Source: Amoebophrya sp. A120
Taxonomy: Eukaryota > Sar > Dinophyceae > Syndiniales > Amoebophryaceae
Reading direction: 5' to 3'
NCBI GenBank assembly: GCA_905178155.1
Contig: CAJINV010000014.1
Location: 1,105,858-1,169,857 of the forward strand
DNA: 64,000 nucleotides
The position numbers and the translations under genes were made by a program. The notes below the pieces were generated by a model. It had not been told where the DNA came from, did not search any database, and was given only the letters and a program-made list of their open reading frames with translations. Below, one piece after another: positions 1-10,790 of this stretch; the first letter of the stretch is position 1; the number at the start of each line of letters is the position of its first letter.

Positions 1-147
1 TGTGATGCAGAAGCGCAGTTTGTCATGCAGAATAGGCAACACCTAGGAGCTCAGAAACTTGTCATGCTGAGCCAGCATTTTTAGCCTCATCATGAGACGC
101 CACCCAGCATCACAAGTTTCCAGACCCAGACACTTTTACTTTTGATA
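1..147 (-). mobile_element. Introner element, family A (cut by left window edge)
   Basis: Seen on the minus strand, the sequence begins with TATCAAAAG and the family A terminal motif GTCTGGGTCTGGAA at its high-coordinate end (about 120-147). The core matches, in reverse, the core of the elements at 18891-19142, 41387-41641 and 53028-53279 (core type A2). The other terminus lies outside the window, so the target duplication cannot be checked. Confidence 0.8.
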
Positions 148-302
148 CATGCATGTTGAGTTGATGTTATTGAAGATAACCTCCTTTTTGTTCCCGGCGA
201 AGGCGAAACGGAGAGCTGTTGCGCCTGATGAAGGTGACGAATTTTAGTTAGTATCAAAAATATTTTTGTTATTTGCTTTTGATTGCGCCCATGCTCATGC
301 AA
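148..302 (-). CDS. Possible first exon of a minus-strand gene
   Basis: An open frame starting with ATG at 302 reads into the family A element that occupies 1-147. Elsewhere in the window these elements sit between coding exons, which is the main reason to think this is an exon. The roughly 50 residues are basic, show no recognisable domain, and could equally be untranslated leader. Confidence 0.25.
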
Positions 303-1552
303 GTTGAGTTGATGATAGGTGTGCTTTGTTTTACGTATAATTTTTCATTTCATTTGTTTTAGATTAGTTTATGTCTGCTTTGCTATGCTTATTGTTGTTT
401 TTCTCTTGATGTTGTTGAAGATCCCGACTGCGATTTCTATACGCTGAAACATCTCCAAGACGGTACAAAGTTAGTTCGAAAAGGACGGTAAATTTCATCG
501 GCTACCCCATCCCCACCCCCAGGTGCAAGATTGAAATAGATTGTCACTACTTGACACTTCAGCTTAAGTCGTGACAACCCAAGTCAGTGCCAACCCAAAT
601 TTTCTCTCCCAAATAATAGCACGGAACAACCGGAAATAAATAAGACCGTGCTTACCCGCGAGGCTCGAAGTAACACTTCTTAAAACCCAATAGATACGTT
701 TCTAGCCGTCACACGACAACAGATGGCATAGTCGAAGACAAAACTCGAACTGTGACGCGCGGTGTCTCGAAGCACAAGGCTTTTTGTATAGTGGTCGAGC
801 CAGTGACCAGCCTGCCTTTGATTCAAGTGAATTTTAGATGATCAGGACTCATTCGTGGACGAGGTAGACCACTGTATTTATTCTTGCAAGGTCTAGTACT
901 TCACACTCTCGCTTACCAGGGTAGAGGCCGCACAGTCAGAGATTTATTGTGGTGCTGGGCTGTCGAGCGAACCTGTGAAGATGTGAAGTGAAGAACACGA
1001 GGGATGCAAGCAATGTGGTCATAGGAGCGTTGTCTACTTCCATCGGTCCCTACGTCGGAACTGAAGCAACACAATTTTCGCAATTGCGAGTAAGCTGAAA
1101 GTACTTCTTGTCTCTAAATGCAGGAGCTGCCTGACTTCTATAGTTTACTTTTAGTCTAAGTGGAGCGTCGCGAGACGAGCGAAAGCAAGGTCTGGGATTC
1201 AGATACTAGGTCACTTTGGGCTCATATTCCCTACTTACACTTTACAGATCTGTAGACGAATCATGACCGCGATGTGCGGCCCGTCAAAATTTCGACAGGT
1301 CTTCATTTAACTTGTCTGGATTCACTATCCATCATCTGACGCACTTTTTTTCTTGGATGTTCGCCTTTTTCGGTAATAAACCGCTTGGGTTTAATATTAC
1401 TCCTTTGTCTCTGAGTACTTCTACTTGAGTACTGACCGAGTGCATATGCAGTACTATTTTGGCACAAAAATTGCATCTGTACTAGCAGGCCACGTAATGA
1501 AAATGAACTAACTGTAACTACAGCACAAAGACCAGAAGCACCTACTACAAAA
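303..1552. other. Intergenic, nothing recognised
   Basis: AT-richer than the neighbouring exons, with no long open frame with coding-like composition and no element termini. It presumably holds the upstream regions of the flanking divergent genes. I see no clear promoter motif. Confidence 0.5.
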
Positions 1553-2631
1553 ATGTTGAACGCGAGCTCGTTTTCGTCTACGTTGTCCGCAGCACTAGGA
1601 AGTATGCTTTCGGCCTTCTTCCGCAGGACTGCGCTGTTGTCGCATCTCGTGGCACAGGTATTCCTGCTGTCCCAAGGTGTCGGCCTCGTGGCGGCTTACA
1701 ACAGCTATCAGCAGCGCATCCCGAACGGGTCGAGCATGGGGGCGGTGGTTATCAAAATGAATCGCAGTGCAATTACTCTCGCTGCATGTAGTTGCGAGTT
1801 ATTTGCGTCGTATCTTGTTCTGAGAACGAAAATGAATCGATTCTGTTTCTGAGCAAGGTCGCTGCACCTAGAATACAGTCGCGAAGCTTTTGCGAGGAAA
1901 AATTAAATCGTCGCTGATTTACCAGCGTAGTACGCACGGAAAATTTCAGAGCTCCTCAGCGTAGAGTTAACGGCACTGTTCTTGCCTTGCATACTCTGGC
2001 ACCAGGCTCTGAACGGAGGGAATGCGCGAAACGCTTTTGGCCTGGCGTTTGCGGTACTGTAGCTATTTATTTTCGAAACTACTTTACCTTTACGTTTTAG
2101 TATCACAAGATCAAAGTTGTACCTTGTTGGTCTCGTTGTTTCTGAAGTTGTTGTCTCCGTGACGTTTTGAAAGAAAAATCAAAGCAACAGGCCGGCGGCC
2201 GCTCGTGGACGACGGCGTTGTGCCAGGCGGATTCGGACGGGGATGGCATGACAAACGGCTACGAATTGGGCGACCCCTGCTGCACCTTCACGGCCGGCTC
2301 CACCACCTGGACGGGCAAGCGAACGACGCAACTGACGCAGCCGGGCATCGTGAACACGGGCGCTGAGGTGACCACGACACATGGCTGCCCGACTCCGAGT
2401 CCCACACCGAGTCCGACGCCTACCCCCACCCCGACCCCCACGCCATCCCCCACACCTACCCCCACACCGACCCCAACGCCAACCCCCAGCCCGAGCCCAG
2501 CCCCCGCTCCGGCAGCAAGCGATGCGTCCAGCTTGCGGGGCAGTACGTTTGGCGCGATCGTGGTTTCCTCGGTGCTGTTCGCCGGCGCCGCCTCGTGGTT
2601 GGCGACAACTGGTGCGCCGGGGCTTCTGTAA
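1553..2631 (+). CDS. Temptin-like secreted/surface protein with P/T/S-rich stalk
   Basis: Three exons are proposed. Exon 1 (from ATG 1553 to about 1755) encodes a hydrophobic N-terminal signal or anchor and then [16 protein letters not shown] middle exon ends at 2053 and encodes [19 protein letters not shown], followed by a GT donor at 2054. Exon 3 starts after AG at 2190 ([27 protein letters not shown]) and ends at TAA 2629-2631. The order YxSYQxxIPNG, GHxN-GG-ARNAFG, W-LC-ADSDGDGxTNG-ELGDPCC is that of temptin-type Cys/Cys domains. The tail is a long (PT/PS)n stalk (about 2389-2505) and a C-terminal hydrophobic stretch, so a GPI-anchored or single-pass surface protein is likely. The acceptor of the middle exon is unresolved (candidates 1931, 1952). 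A role in adhesion or signalling is inference. Confidence 0.7.
2392..2505 (+). repeat. Pro-Thr/Pro-Ser coding microsatellite
   Basis: Imperfect CCNACN hexanucleotide repeats encode the alternating PT/PS stalk of the temptin-like protein. The reverse strand is open as GVGVGDG-type shadow frames, which are not genes. Confidence 0.85.
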
Positions 2632-3385
2632 GATGGTACTTAAATAACGTCAGATTCGCGTCTCACTCAGCTTGTGCAAATACTCACACTACATTTAGTG
2701 CTGGCACATAACTTGACGTTGCGAGGACGACCGCGAAGTGGGACAGCATTGTGATGAATAAAACGCAAAACAATGGTGCTGCAGATTGTGTCTCAAATAT
2801 GATAAATCTCTCTTGCAACGGCAAGAAATAAGCAAAAGTGGTACAACTAGCCCTGGTGTGCTGTGGATTTGAAGGTGCTAGAATAGGTGCAAAAAAATGT
2901 TCACCAATCGAACTCGAGCGATTTTTCCCATGTACGATAGAGCTTTGAATTTTTCTGGTGCTAGAAGTTTCTAATGGGTACACTAATGTCGTAAATGCGT
3001 TTGGACAAGAACAATAAGTTCCCTTTCTGTGCTATAAAATCTGCACCTTGCCTTTGAGCATTCTGTTTGAGTTTCACCCTCATGTTTATCATCCTTATTC
3101 ACCTCTTGATTGTACAACATATGAAGAAGAACAGAACGACATGAGGACAAAAAGACAAATGCACACTTAGCCTTTTCATCTTAGACTGAAGAATCACGAA
3201 AGAGTTTCGAGAATTATGCAATTTGAAATTTATTGAACCACGCAATGCGTCGGCGGCCCGGGTTAGAGCGGTGCCTCCCCGCTCGCGTTTCCTCTGGGTG
3301 AGCTGCGAAATCATGGTCCACCTGTAAATCACGGTCGCTCCCGGAGGGCGCTCAACTCGCAGCTCAGGACAATTCGAACCCTCAA
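2632..3385. other. Intergenic, nothing recognised
   Basis: Low-GC sequence between the temptin-like gene and the next ORF. Open frames here lack the GC-rich wobble composition of the real exons in this window. Confidence 0.5.
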
Positions 3386-4273
3386 ATGACGCAACAGGTT
3401 TCGGAAAGAACAGAAGCAGACACTGCCGCGGACCTCAACAAAAAAACCGCGGAGCTTCTATCCGGCACAAGCCTAGACGGATCTGATTGCGATGACGAAC
3501 CGAAAGTAGCCGCGCGAATGTTTTCGAACTACGGCAGAAAGAAGTCCACTTCCGATGTGGTTGACGATACTGCAGAGCAGCAAGACTTGAAAGCCTTCGT
3601 GTCTGCGCACCAGTGGCTGCTGCTGTTCGGAGTGCTTGCCACGGGTTCCATCTTCACCTTCTTCTGGCTTGCGTGGTGCCTCGGGCTTGTTCGCCGCTGC
3701 ATTTTCCGGACCGGGTATCTCTTGACCCTGCGGAAAAAGAAGGAGCAAAAGGAAAAGCAGAAGCTAGAGGCTCTCTGCGAAAAGCAAGGGCAAGCGAAGA
3801 AAGCTACCCCGAGTTGCACGTCGCAACCCGGCTCGGAGCCGGAAGACGAAGCGGCGCCGTTGGTCTCACACGAGAAAGCTCCGCCGGCGGGCGGCGGCAG
3901 TGCGGAGGCTGCAAATCATGCGCAACCGTTTCTCGACAAGGAGCAAACGCAAAGCGGGACGGCGCTGCGGACGTCTCCGGGTTCTGCCTCTCAAACTGCA
4001 AGCGATGGCGAGGCGTACCAGCTTACGCAAGAGCAGACTTCGGAGCCTGGTGTTGTCACAACGGGGGCGCCTCTCCACGGCGAGAATTTTTCGGGCGAGC
4101 GCACGGAAGAGGAAGCGCGCGAAGGTGCGGACAGCGAGGTCATGGAGGAGGACCGCGTGGCTGCGAGTGCTGCTCGCGTGCTCGAAGCGAAAACGGCTTC
4201 TCTGTATTCTTTAGTCATGGGCTTGTCTGACAGCGAGGTGAAAGCTTTTCTGGAAGATGAAGAAGGAGCGTGA
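3386..4273 (+). CDS. Single-pass membrane protein, hypothetical
   Basis: An intronless 295-residue frame starts with ATG at 3386. Its N-terminal 75 residues are acidic and Ser/Thr-rich. One hydrophobic segment lies at about residues 77-101 (LLLFGVLATGSIFTFFWLAW), followed by a strongly basic/charged stretch (RKKKEQKEKQK) that would face the cytosol. A long low-complexity acidic tail ends in a short hydrophobic helix-like segment (SLYSLVMGLSDSEVKAFLED). Codon composition resembles the other genes here. No family is recognised; the charge pattern suggests an N-out single-pass protein. Confidence 0.6.
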   Translation: MTQQVSERTEADTAADLNKKTAELLSGTSLDGSDCDDEPKVAARMFSNYGRKKSTSDVVDDTAEQQDLKAFVSAHQWLLLFGVLATGSIFTFFWLAWCLGLVRRCIFRTGYLLTLRKKKEQKEKQKLEALCEKQGQAKKATPSCTSQPGSEPEDEAAPLVSHEKAPPAGGGSAEAANHAQPFLDKEQTQSGTALRTSPGSASQTASDGEAYQLTQEQTSEPGVVTTGAPLHGENFSGERTEEEAREGADSEVMEEDRVAASAARVLEAKTASLYSLVMGLSDSEVKAFLEDEEGA

Positions 4274-5832
4274 GCACGGAAGGACCTGAAGCAAGAGTCG
4301 CTCAACGGCCAGAGGAGGGCACCGGCATCGATGACCACGAGCACGGCTATGACACATCAACGTTCTGTTTTTAGTAGGCACCACCTGTCCCTACATGGTA
4401 TGACTAAGTTGTAAATGTAATTCAAGCTTCAGTCAAAAATATCTCGAGCCTGTTCCTAAACACCGAGTTTCGACACGCAGTATCATCCTAGCATAGAAGT
4501 ATTATCAGACTTTACTTTGTTTATGTTTTCTGACCTATTCAGATTTTCTCTAAATTAATTTAAACAAAGAAACGTAAGTACTAAAGAAGTGTTTTGTTCC
4601 TATACAAACTTATTTGTCCGGCCTGAGTTTAAGAGCACGGGCACACAAAGAACCCGCGACGGGAGCTACATTTCCGACGTGCGCTGTGACCAAGCCGAGA
4701 ACTACCCGGGTACCCCCTGGCACGTCTGTTTGTTGAGGAAAGCCATTTCGCGTTGTTTTTTCGAAAACTACACGAGGATGAGATCGAGGTTAGATATGCT
4801 CCGTCCTTATTATTCCGCACAGCCTGCGTCTGCCTCTGTGCGTTTAAATGTGCGGCTGCTGCACGTATTCAGAACGGTATCTGTCATGGCTTTCCTTTTC
4901 TACACATTATTTCTTCGATAATGCAGACGCGGCGGCGCTTCTTCGACTCTCGGTCGGGATAGCGCAGCACCCCTGAAATAGATACGACAGCACTCCCAGT
5001 ATAGTATGTATTTGAATTTTGTTTCTGGAATACGACGTAAGTATTAGTGTCTCTATGCTTGTTCTACGTGATGGATTTGATGTAAACCAGCACCAGGGAC
5101 GCTCACAGCAAAGCGCTCGGGTTCTTGTTGCTACATTATTATTATCGACGCAGAACAAATCAAGAAAAAGAATCAATTTCATCGACCACAAATGGAGGCA
5201 CGAAGATTTCAATGTGCCTTTGATTTGCGATTGCATGCAAAAAGTTCTTGTCTCTGTACTTTATCATCCGGATCAAAGAAGGTGTCGCACGACACGTGAC
5301 AAACACAAGGCAGACGTAATTGAAGATCCACCGTGAACGCTCAGCCTGGTATCATGATCATCTCCCACCGAAATGTATTTTGCTCTTCTGGTACTTACTC
5401 CGTCCAACATGTTGCGTTGTAAAAGAAGAGCATGAAGATCCCCTGGACCACGGTCTTTATCTTTTATACCACCTCCAATGAAGGTCTTCTTTCGACGAGT
5501 CTGTTTGGGCGACCTACTTGTATGCTGCAAAATAAATTGATCAACGGAGAAGATGTAGTACGGTCAGATAAAATATCAACATGCAAGATTTTTTTTGATT
5601 TTACAACATAAAGATAGCCCCACAACTACACGAACGGATATTTACAGGACAACTACAACTCACAACTACAGCTCGACTGTCTGTGCGAAGAAGTCAGGGA
5701 CGCAGCTGACAAACGCATCTACGCACCAGTGCACGTGAAAGGTCGACGCCAAGATATTTCGCCTGGCGGTAATACGTTTCTCATCGTCTCTACTCTTGAG
5801 ACGACATTTTCCACAAAACAAACGCGAAAAAG
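4274..5832. other. Intergenic, nothing recognised
   Basis: AT-rich with short open frames on both strands (for example 4589-4921 +) that lack coding-like composition and known motifs. It includes the upstream region of the SET-domain gene, where I see no clear TATA box or other element. Confidence 0.5.
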
Positions 5833-8800
5833 ATGGAGTCGCACACACGAAAAATGAATGCTGAAGGCGACCCCCACGCCCCGACTCTCTATCACGCCGT
5901 GGAGCACGACTTCGGTGTTCCCACCGGGCGGGGCATGAAAGCTTTGAAAGCCCTCCAAAAAGGCGACGTTGTTTTGGAACTACCGTCAGAGAATCTGGTC
6001 ACGCCGAAGAAGTGCCGGGAGTTTCTGACGGACTATTTCAGCAGACCTAAAAATGTTGATCCTCCAACGAGGGCGGAGGTGGAGGTCACAACTAGCAAGG
6101 CCAAGGCCACCGAAATATTGAAGACGCAGAACAGTACAAGTACTAGTTCCTTCTCCAAGTTCTATTCCACCTGGTTCGAGCACGACCAGAACGGGCAATA
6201 TTTCTTCGTGCGAATTTCGCCAGACTTTGCCGCAGTGCAGAATGCTTGCCGTGCCTCCGGGATCGATGAGGAGTTTGATGTCTATCGGAAAAAATTCCTC
6301 GGCAAGGTTGTTCTGGTGAAAGAGGTGGACCCCAGCGACGAGAGTTTTTCGGTCGTGGACACGGGATCTTCAGCAGCAACAGCGGATGTGAAGACGGCGC
6401 TGTGGTTTGGGTTCTCTGGAGGGGCGGTTGAATTCGGGATGGATTGTGGGGTTGTGTCAGACGAGAATGAGAATAACAAGATCCTCGATCTTGTTCTGCA
6501 ACAACGAGAACACATACAAGCAGCACTGCAGGCGGTTTCCGACGAGAATGCGATGGTTTTGGCGGTGTTGTTTGGGAACAAGTTCTTTCAAAAGAAGGAG
6601 ATGAAACACAGCGGTGGACGGGGACAAGCACAAAACTCAACAGCTGCACGACGACCGGCGGACGAGCCACCACTTCCTCAGCTCAAGCACGAAAGTCTCT
6701 TCCACCAGCTCCTTTCCGAGCTGCCGGTCGAAAACGTGAACATGTGTTGCGAGTGGCAAGACGCAGAGATCGAATTTTTGAAGCCTTGCGAAAAAATCTA
6801 CAGTAGCGCGAAGGAGCAGAAGGCGCAAGTACTGCAGTCTATGGGGAAATGTGTGGGCGTGTTGCGGTATTTGGAGTCGGAAATTGATGTGCAAGCGCGA
6901 CATAGTAGACACAAGAACGGTACTAGTAGCTCGGCAGATGGTGCTGGCCAAGAAGAGAAGGACGAGAAAGACTGCGCGGGCAGCGGTTTATTTCTTCGCA
7001 ATGCTTTTTCCTTCACGATCCGCGAATTTGTGCACGCCTGGACCCGCGTCGCCTCCCGACACCGGGCGGCGGAGGCATTTCCGAATCTGGTCGAAAAAGG
7101 GGTGGACGGGAAAACGTTGATGATCGTGGGCGGGGCGGACATGTTCAATCACAGTTTGTCGATTGAACCGGGAAATTCGACCGTGGAACATGTGAGTCAA
7201 TATGATGAACCGAATTCGTCAACATCCTCGTCCCGCATTATTAAAGAACACACGAAAACATCAAATAAATCCGTCCAGATCCTGTGTCAGCAGGAGAACG
7301 TCCCTGCCGGTGGGGAGGTTTTCATTTCCTACGGCGACAAACCGAACGAGGAATTGCTGCTCGGGTACGGGTTTGCACTGGATCAGAACCAGTTTGACGC
7401 GTTCGAAATCGTGATCGGCCTGGAGAAATACGATCAAGCGAGAAGAAGAATTGTACCAGGCACTGCAGGGCTGCACCAGCAGAGAAGTAAATCCATTACC
7501 GATTTACGACTGGAGGTGACGGGGTTCTTGCTGCAGAAGGGACTGGAAAGAAAAGAATTGGAGATGCTGCAAGACGAGGAACGAGAGGACGACTGTAGTC
7601 ATGGCGGCGATAGTACAAGCACATCAGCCACGTCGGTTGTGTTTAAATTGAGGAAACAAGATGATAGACGAGCACGCGGGTTGACCACGACGACTAATTG
7701 CTCTTTCCCGAAAACGCTTCTCGCAATCAGCCGATTGGAGAAGATGAGCGACTTAGTGTTGGAAAAAATTTGGAAGCTAAACCACTGGAACAACAGGACG
7801 ACTTCGGCGAAAAATACCAGTGGCATGATTCTTACCGGTGGACCTTCTTCATCTTCCGGCGCACAGAAGTTGGCCGATTATCTCTGCAATCATGGGCTTT
7901 GCCCTGTAGATGCCTCTGCAACTCCTGATAGCTGCAGCAGACAAGAACGGATACGCAACTCCCGCTGGTCGAAGATAACAGAGGCGTTTGGTGGAAGCAG
8001 TGCCAGGGAGGACGGCATCAAAACTCCTGTCGCTGATCAGGAGGAAAACGAAGTTGAGCAGGCAAAAGAAGACGAGGACCACCAGCACCTGGACCTGCTT
8101 CCAGTGGATATCCAGGTGTTGGGTTCTCTGCGGAAGCACTTTCTCAACACGTACGGGGAGATTGTGGAGAAGGAAAAAACAGCAAAAGCCGCAGCAGTGA
8201 CATGGTCAAAAACTTCTACGGATGAAAATTTCAACACCAACTTGACGGACAATCCAAAATTCCAGATGGCAAAGATTATCATCGACTCGCAGAAGCAGAT
8301 CCTGCGAGAATCAATAAAATTTCTCGATCAGCAACTGGTGGAAGATTGCCTGCCAACAGCGGTGCGCGCAGTGAGGAACATGATTGGTGGAAATAATCAA
8401 CCTAGATGTGACAGTACAACATCCCCAACCTCTAGTACTTTTTTCGCGAAGAAGGAACAGGAAAGGCAACAAGCCTGTTTTGACCTCGTTTTGCAGAAGG
8501 ACCTGGAAAACGAAGAGAGGATTCAAGGCGACACTGTAGCCCTGTTTCAATTCTTCCACAGCGAGATCATGAAACCGATCAGCAAAGGAACACCTACAGA
8601 GCTACCTGTAGTTGCAGGCTTGACGACACTCTGTCCCATAACCTCGTTCTGGGCGGAGATTTGCCTGCTGTGCTTTTCGCCGATGGGGAACTCTATCAAC
8701 CAGAAAAATGGAGCTTTTGCTTTGAGCCGAGCTGCCTTTTCAACAGCTCTTAGCGGGAATGATAGAGTTATTTCGGACAACGACAAAATTACTACCCCAT

Positions 8801-9924
8801 CGGAGCAAACACGCGATGACTCTGAGATTGACGACACCGCAGCTGGTACTTGCGCAACGGACACCAGCAAGAAGAATAACCTTGTCGCCTACCACGATCT
8901 CTACCTGCAAAAGCTTTCCTACTGGGGGAAATATCTCTTTTCCCAGTTTCTCTCCAACAATTTCAGGCCGCTGAAGCAGCAGGAGATGAATGTGATGGTC
9001 CAGGAATCCCTGGATTTGCGGAAACAGCACGCTTGGTCTGTCGTGACGGAAAGAATCGCGGAAAAGTTTTTTGAGATTCACCAGCAGAGCAAACAAATCT
9101 TCCCTATGGTCGAAGTGGGCGCGGGGCACGGATTGTGGGCGAAAGTTCTGAATGATGAGGAGCTGAGACAGAAGTGGGAAAAGAGGAACCAATGTGCTGG
9201 TTTGTTGAATAAATTGTGGTCCGAGGGACGACGTCAATCGAAGTCTCCTGCATTGAACCTTTTGGTGGAAGCGTACGATTTGGGGAGGTGGGAAGACAAA
9301 TATTGTCTTGCAACAGCTGTTGCTTCATGTGAGGAGGCCGGCGGCGGGGGCGGAGGTGGCGGTAGTGCTGCCGCCGCTGCGGACGCCTGCACCGCCGCGG
9401 ATGAAAAGCGCACCGGAGACAACCTGGACGCGACGTCAGCTTCCCAACGCAGTCAAGTATTGGGCGAAAGTGAAAGAACCGAAATTTTCCGAGGCGGTCC
9501 CGAAGTTTTAAAGATCGACAACGAGGAGGATGCAGCAACCCGCCTGCAGTCGAAGAACACGCTGTTTCTCTCCTGGCCGGACTACGAGGGAAAGGGCACT
9601 TTCGGCTACGAGGCGGTGAAAAATTGGACAGAGACGTGCTGTAGATTTCAGGGCACAGAACACGTGGAGGGGAGCAGGGACAAATTTTCAAGCGCGAGGA
9701 CTACTGGTACGGGTATTACAACGGCAGGAGCTACAAAATCTTCCAAGTTTCTCATCCTAGTCGGCGACTTTTTTTACAACCAGGCGTTTTCGAAGGAATG
9801 CAGGGCCTACGTTGACACCCATTACACAGAACTGCGACACCTCTCGGAGTCGTTGACAGAGCTTCTGCCGCGTTGGCCATTGGCCCGGGACGAAATTCGT
9901 GTGTATCAGCTGAATGGGTCTTGA
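5833..9924 (+). CDS. SET-domain methyltransferase fused to a second methyltransferase-like domain
   Basis: One uninterrupted 1,363-residue frame. The N-terminal half has the split-SET layout of the SETD3/SETD6/Rubisco-LSMT class: an N-terminal motif GVPTGRGMKALKALQKGDVV (about residues 28-47), a long insert, then ADMFNHS (about 435-441, the SET NHS cofactor/active-site motif) and GEVFISYGDKPNEELLLGYG (about 494-513, with the catalytic-type Tyr). A helical region follows. The C-terminal third has VEVGAGHGLWAKVL (about 1093-1106), resembling motif I of class I SAM methyltransferases, later LSWPDYEGKGTFG (about 1244) and FLILVGDFF (about 1307). It may therefore carry two methyltransferase-type domains. 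SET proteins of this class methylate lysine or histidine on non-histone proteins; the substrate is unknown. A Gly/Ala run lies at about 9340-9385. Lack of any intron in 4 kb is unusual here. Confidence 0.8.
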   Translation: MESHTRKMNAEGDPHAPTLYHAVEHDFGVPTGRGMKALKALQKGDVVLELPSENLVTPKKCREFLTDYFSRPKNVDPPTRAEVEVTTSKAKATEILKTQNSTSTSSFSKFYSTWFEHDQNGQYFFVRISPDFAAVQNACRASGIDEEFDVYRKKFLGKVVLVKEVDPSDESFSVVDTGSSAATADVKTALWFGFSGGAVEFGMDCGVVSDENENNKILDLVLQQREHIQAALQAVSDENAMVLAVLFGNKFFQKKEMKHSGGRGQAQNSTAARRPADEPPLPQLKHESLFHQLLSELPVENVNMCCEWQDAEIEFLKPCEKIYSSAKEQKAQVLQSMGKCVGVLRYLESEIDVQARHSRHKNGTSSSADGAGQEEKDEKDCAGSGLFLRNAFSFTIREFVHAWTRVASRHRAAEAFPNLVEKGVDGKTLMIVGGADMFNHSLSIEPGNSTVEHVSQYDEPNSSTSSSRIIKEHTKTSNKSVQILCQQENVPAGGEVFISYGDKPNEELLLGYGFALDQNQFDAFEIVIGLEKYDQARRRIVPGTAGLHQQRSKSITDLRLEVTGFLLQKGLERKELEMLQDEEREDDCSHGGDSTSTSATSVVFKLRKQDDRRARGLTTTTNCSFPKTLLAISRLEKMSDLVLEKIWKLNHWNNRTTSAKNTSGMILTGGPSSSSGAQKLADYLCNHGLCPVDASATPDSCSRQERIRNSRWSKITEAFGGSSAREDGIKTPVADQEENEVEQAKEDEDHQHLDLLPVDIQVLGSLRKHFLNTYGEIVEKEKTAKAAAVTWSKTSTDENFNTNLTDNPKFQMAKIIIDSQKQILRESIKFLDQQLVEDCLPTAVRAVRNMIGGNNQPRCDSTTSPTSSTFFAKKEQERQQACFDLVLQKDLENEERIQGDTVALFQFFHSEIMKPISKGTPTELPVVAGLTTLCPITSFWAEICLLCFSPMGNSINQKNGAFALSRAAFSTALSGNDRVISDNDKITTPSEQTRDDSEIDDTAAGTCATDTSKKNNLVAYHDLYLQKLSYWGKYLFSQFLSNNFRPLKQQEMNVMVQESLDLRKQHAWSVVTERIAEKFFEIHQQSKQIFPMVEVGAGHGLWAKVLNDEELRQKWEKRNQCAGLLNKLWSEGRRQSKSPALNLLVEAYDLGRWEDKYCLATAVASCEEAGGGGGGGGSAAAAADACTAADEKRTGDNLDATSASQRSQVLGESERTEIFRGGPEVLKIDNEEDAATRLQSKNTLFLSWPDYEGKGTFGYEAVKNWTETCCRFQGTEHVEGSRDKFSSARTTGTGITTAGATKSSKFLILVGDFFYNQAFSKECRAYVDTHYTELRHLSESLTELLPRWPLARDEIRVYQLNGS

Positions 9925-10790
9925 GTGAGGTTTTCATCCCTACGTCTGGCGACTGCGACATCAATGGGTCCTCGAAGCAGGAAAAAATCCTGCACACTCT
10001 ACTAAGAACATCAGAATACTTACAATGTTGACCAGTGAAACAAAGCGACTCTACGCTTGTATCTACTGTCGAAAAGGCCGCTCTGAGCAGCTTCATCTTT
10101 CTTCGCCCAGAATGACCATCCCTGTTGATTGTTCTGCTACGATCGATAGCGTGCTTTTTCGGTCAGCATAGGCTCTCTAAGTTCCATCTCTGTAGTGGTC
10201 TTGCTTCCTACTTCCTAGAAAGGCGGGTAGTAGCTTGAAACACTGTCGCCTTCATGATCATCGGTTGTTTCCCTTATCGATTCTCGGTTTTTGATGACCG
10301 GAGAAGTACAAGAATCGGTTGTGTTTGTCGCAACATCGGTGGCCGCATCTATGCGCTTGTCGTTGTCGTAACACATACACAGCTCGGTGTTTCAAACTCG
10401 TGACTCGCTCCGGTCTTTCAGGTAAATCGGTACAGAAAATTTTCCTTGCTCCTTCGTGCACCGAAAGACTCAGTTTTCGTGCGCAGGCATGAATCAATTT
10501 CGAAATTATGTGAGAAGCAGAGACGAGAGCAAGGCACAATTCGAAGGCCACAGTGAATCTCAATCTCGTTTTTCTTTCTCGATGCTCAAAAAACAGTTCT
10601 AAATCCTCGCATTTTCATTTTTGGTGTGCATCAGTCAAGCTTTCTAGTCTACTCGTATTGGATATGGATTTGCCGATTTTTTGTCCAGTGCAACGCTCTA
10701 CTTTCTATTCGTGTACCACTATCTATCCGTGCGGCTGAGTCCCAGCTTTTCTGCCACAGCGGCCTGACGTCGCCTACATCACCCAAAGCC
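9925..10790. other. Intergenic and 5' leader, nothing recognised
   Basis: No element termini or convincing exon. The frame of the next gene is open upstream to about 10626, but the ATG at 10791 gives a typical mitochondrial presequence and is preferred. Confidence 0.5.

Noticed and set aside
2239-2280. [15 protein letters not shown] read as an EF-hand
   Set aside because: The spacing and the following DPCC, plus the preceding W-x-x-ALC, match the temptin domain rather than a helix-loop-helix calcium site.
4589-4921. 110-aa open frame after the single-TM gene
   Set aside because: AT-rich, not coding-like, no motif and no neighbouring exon signals.
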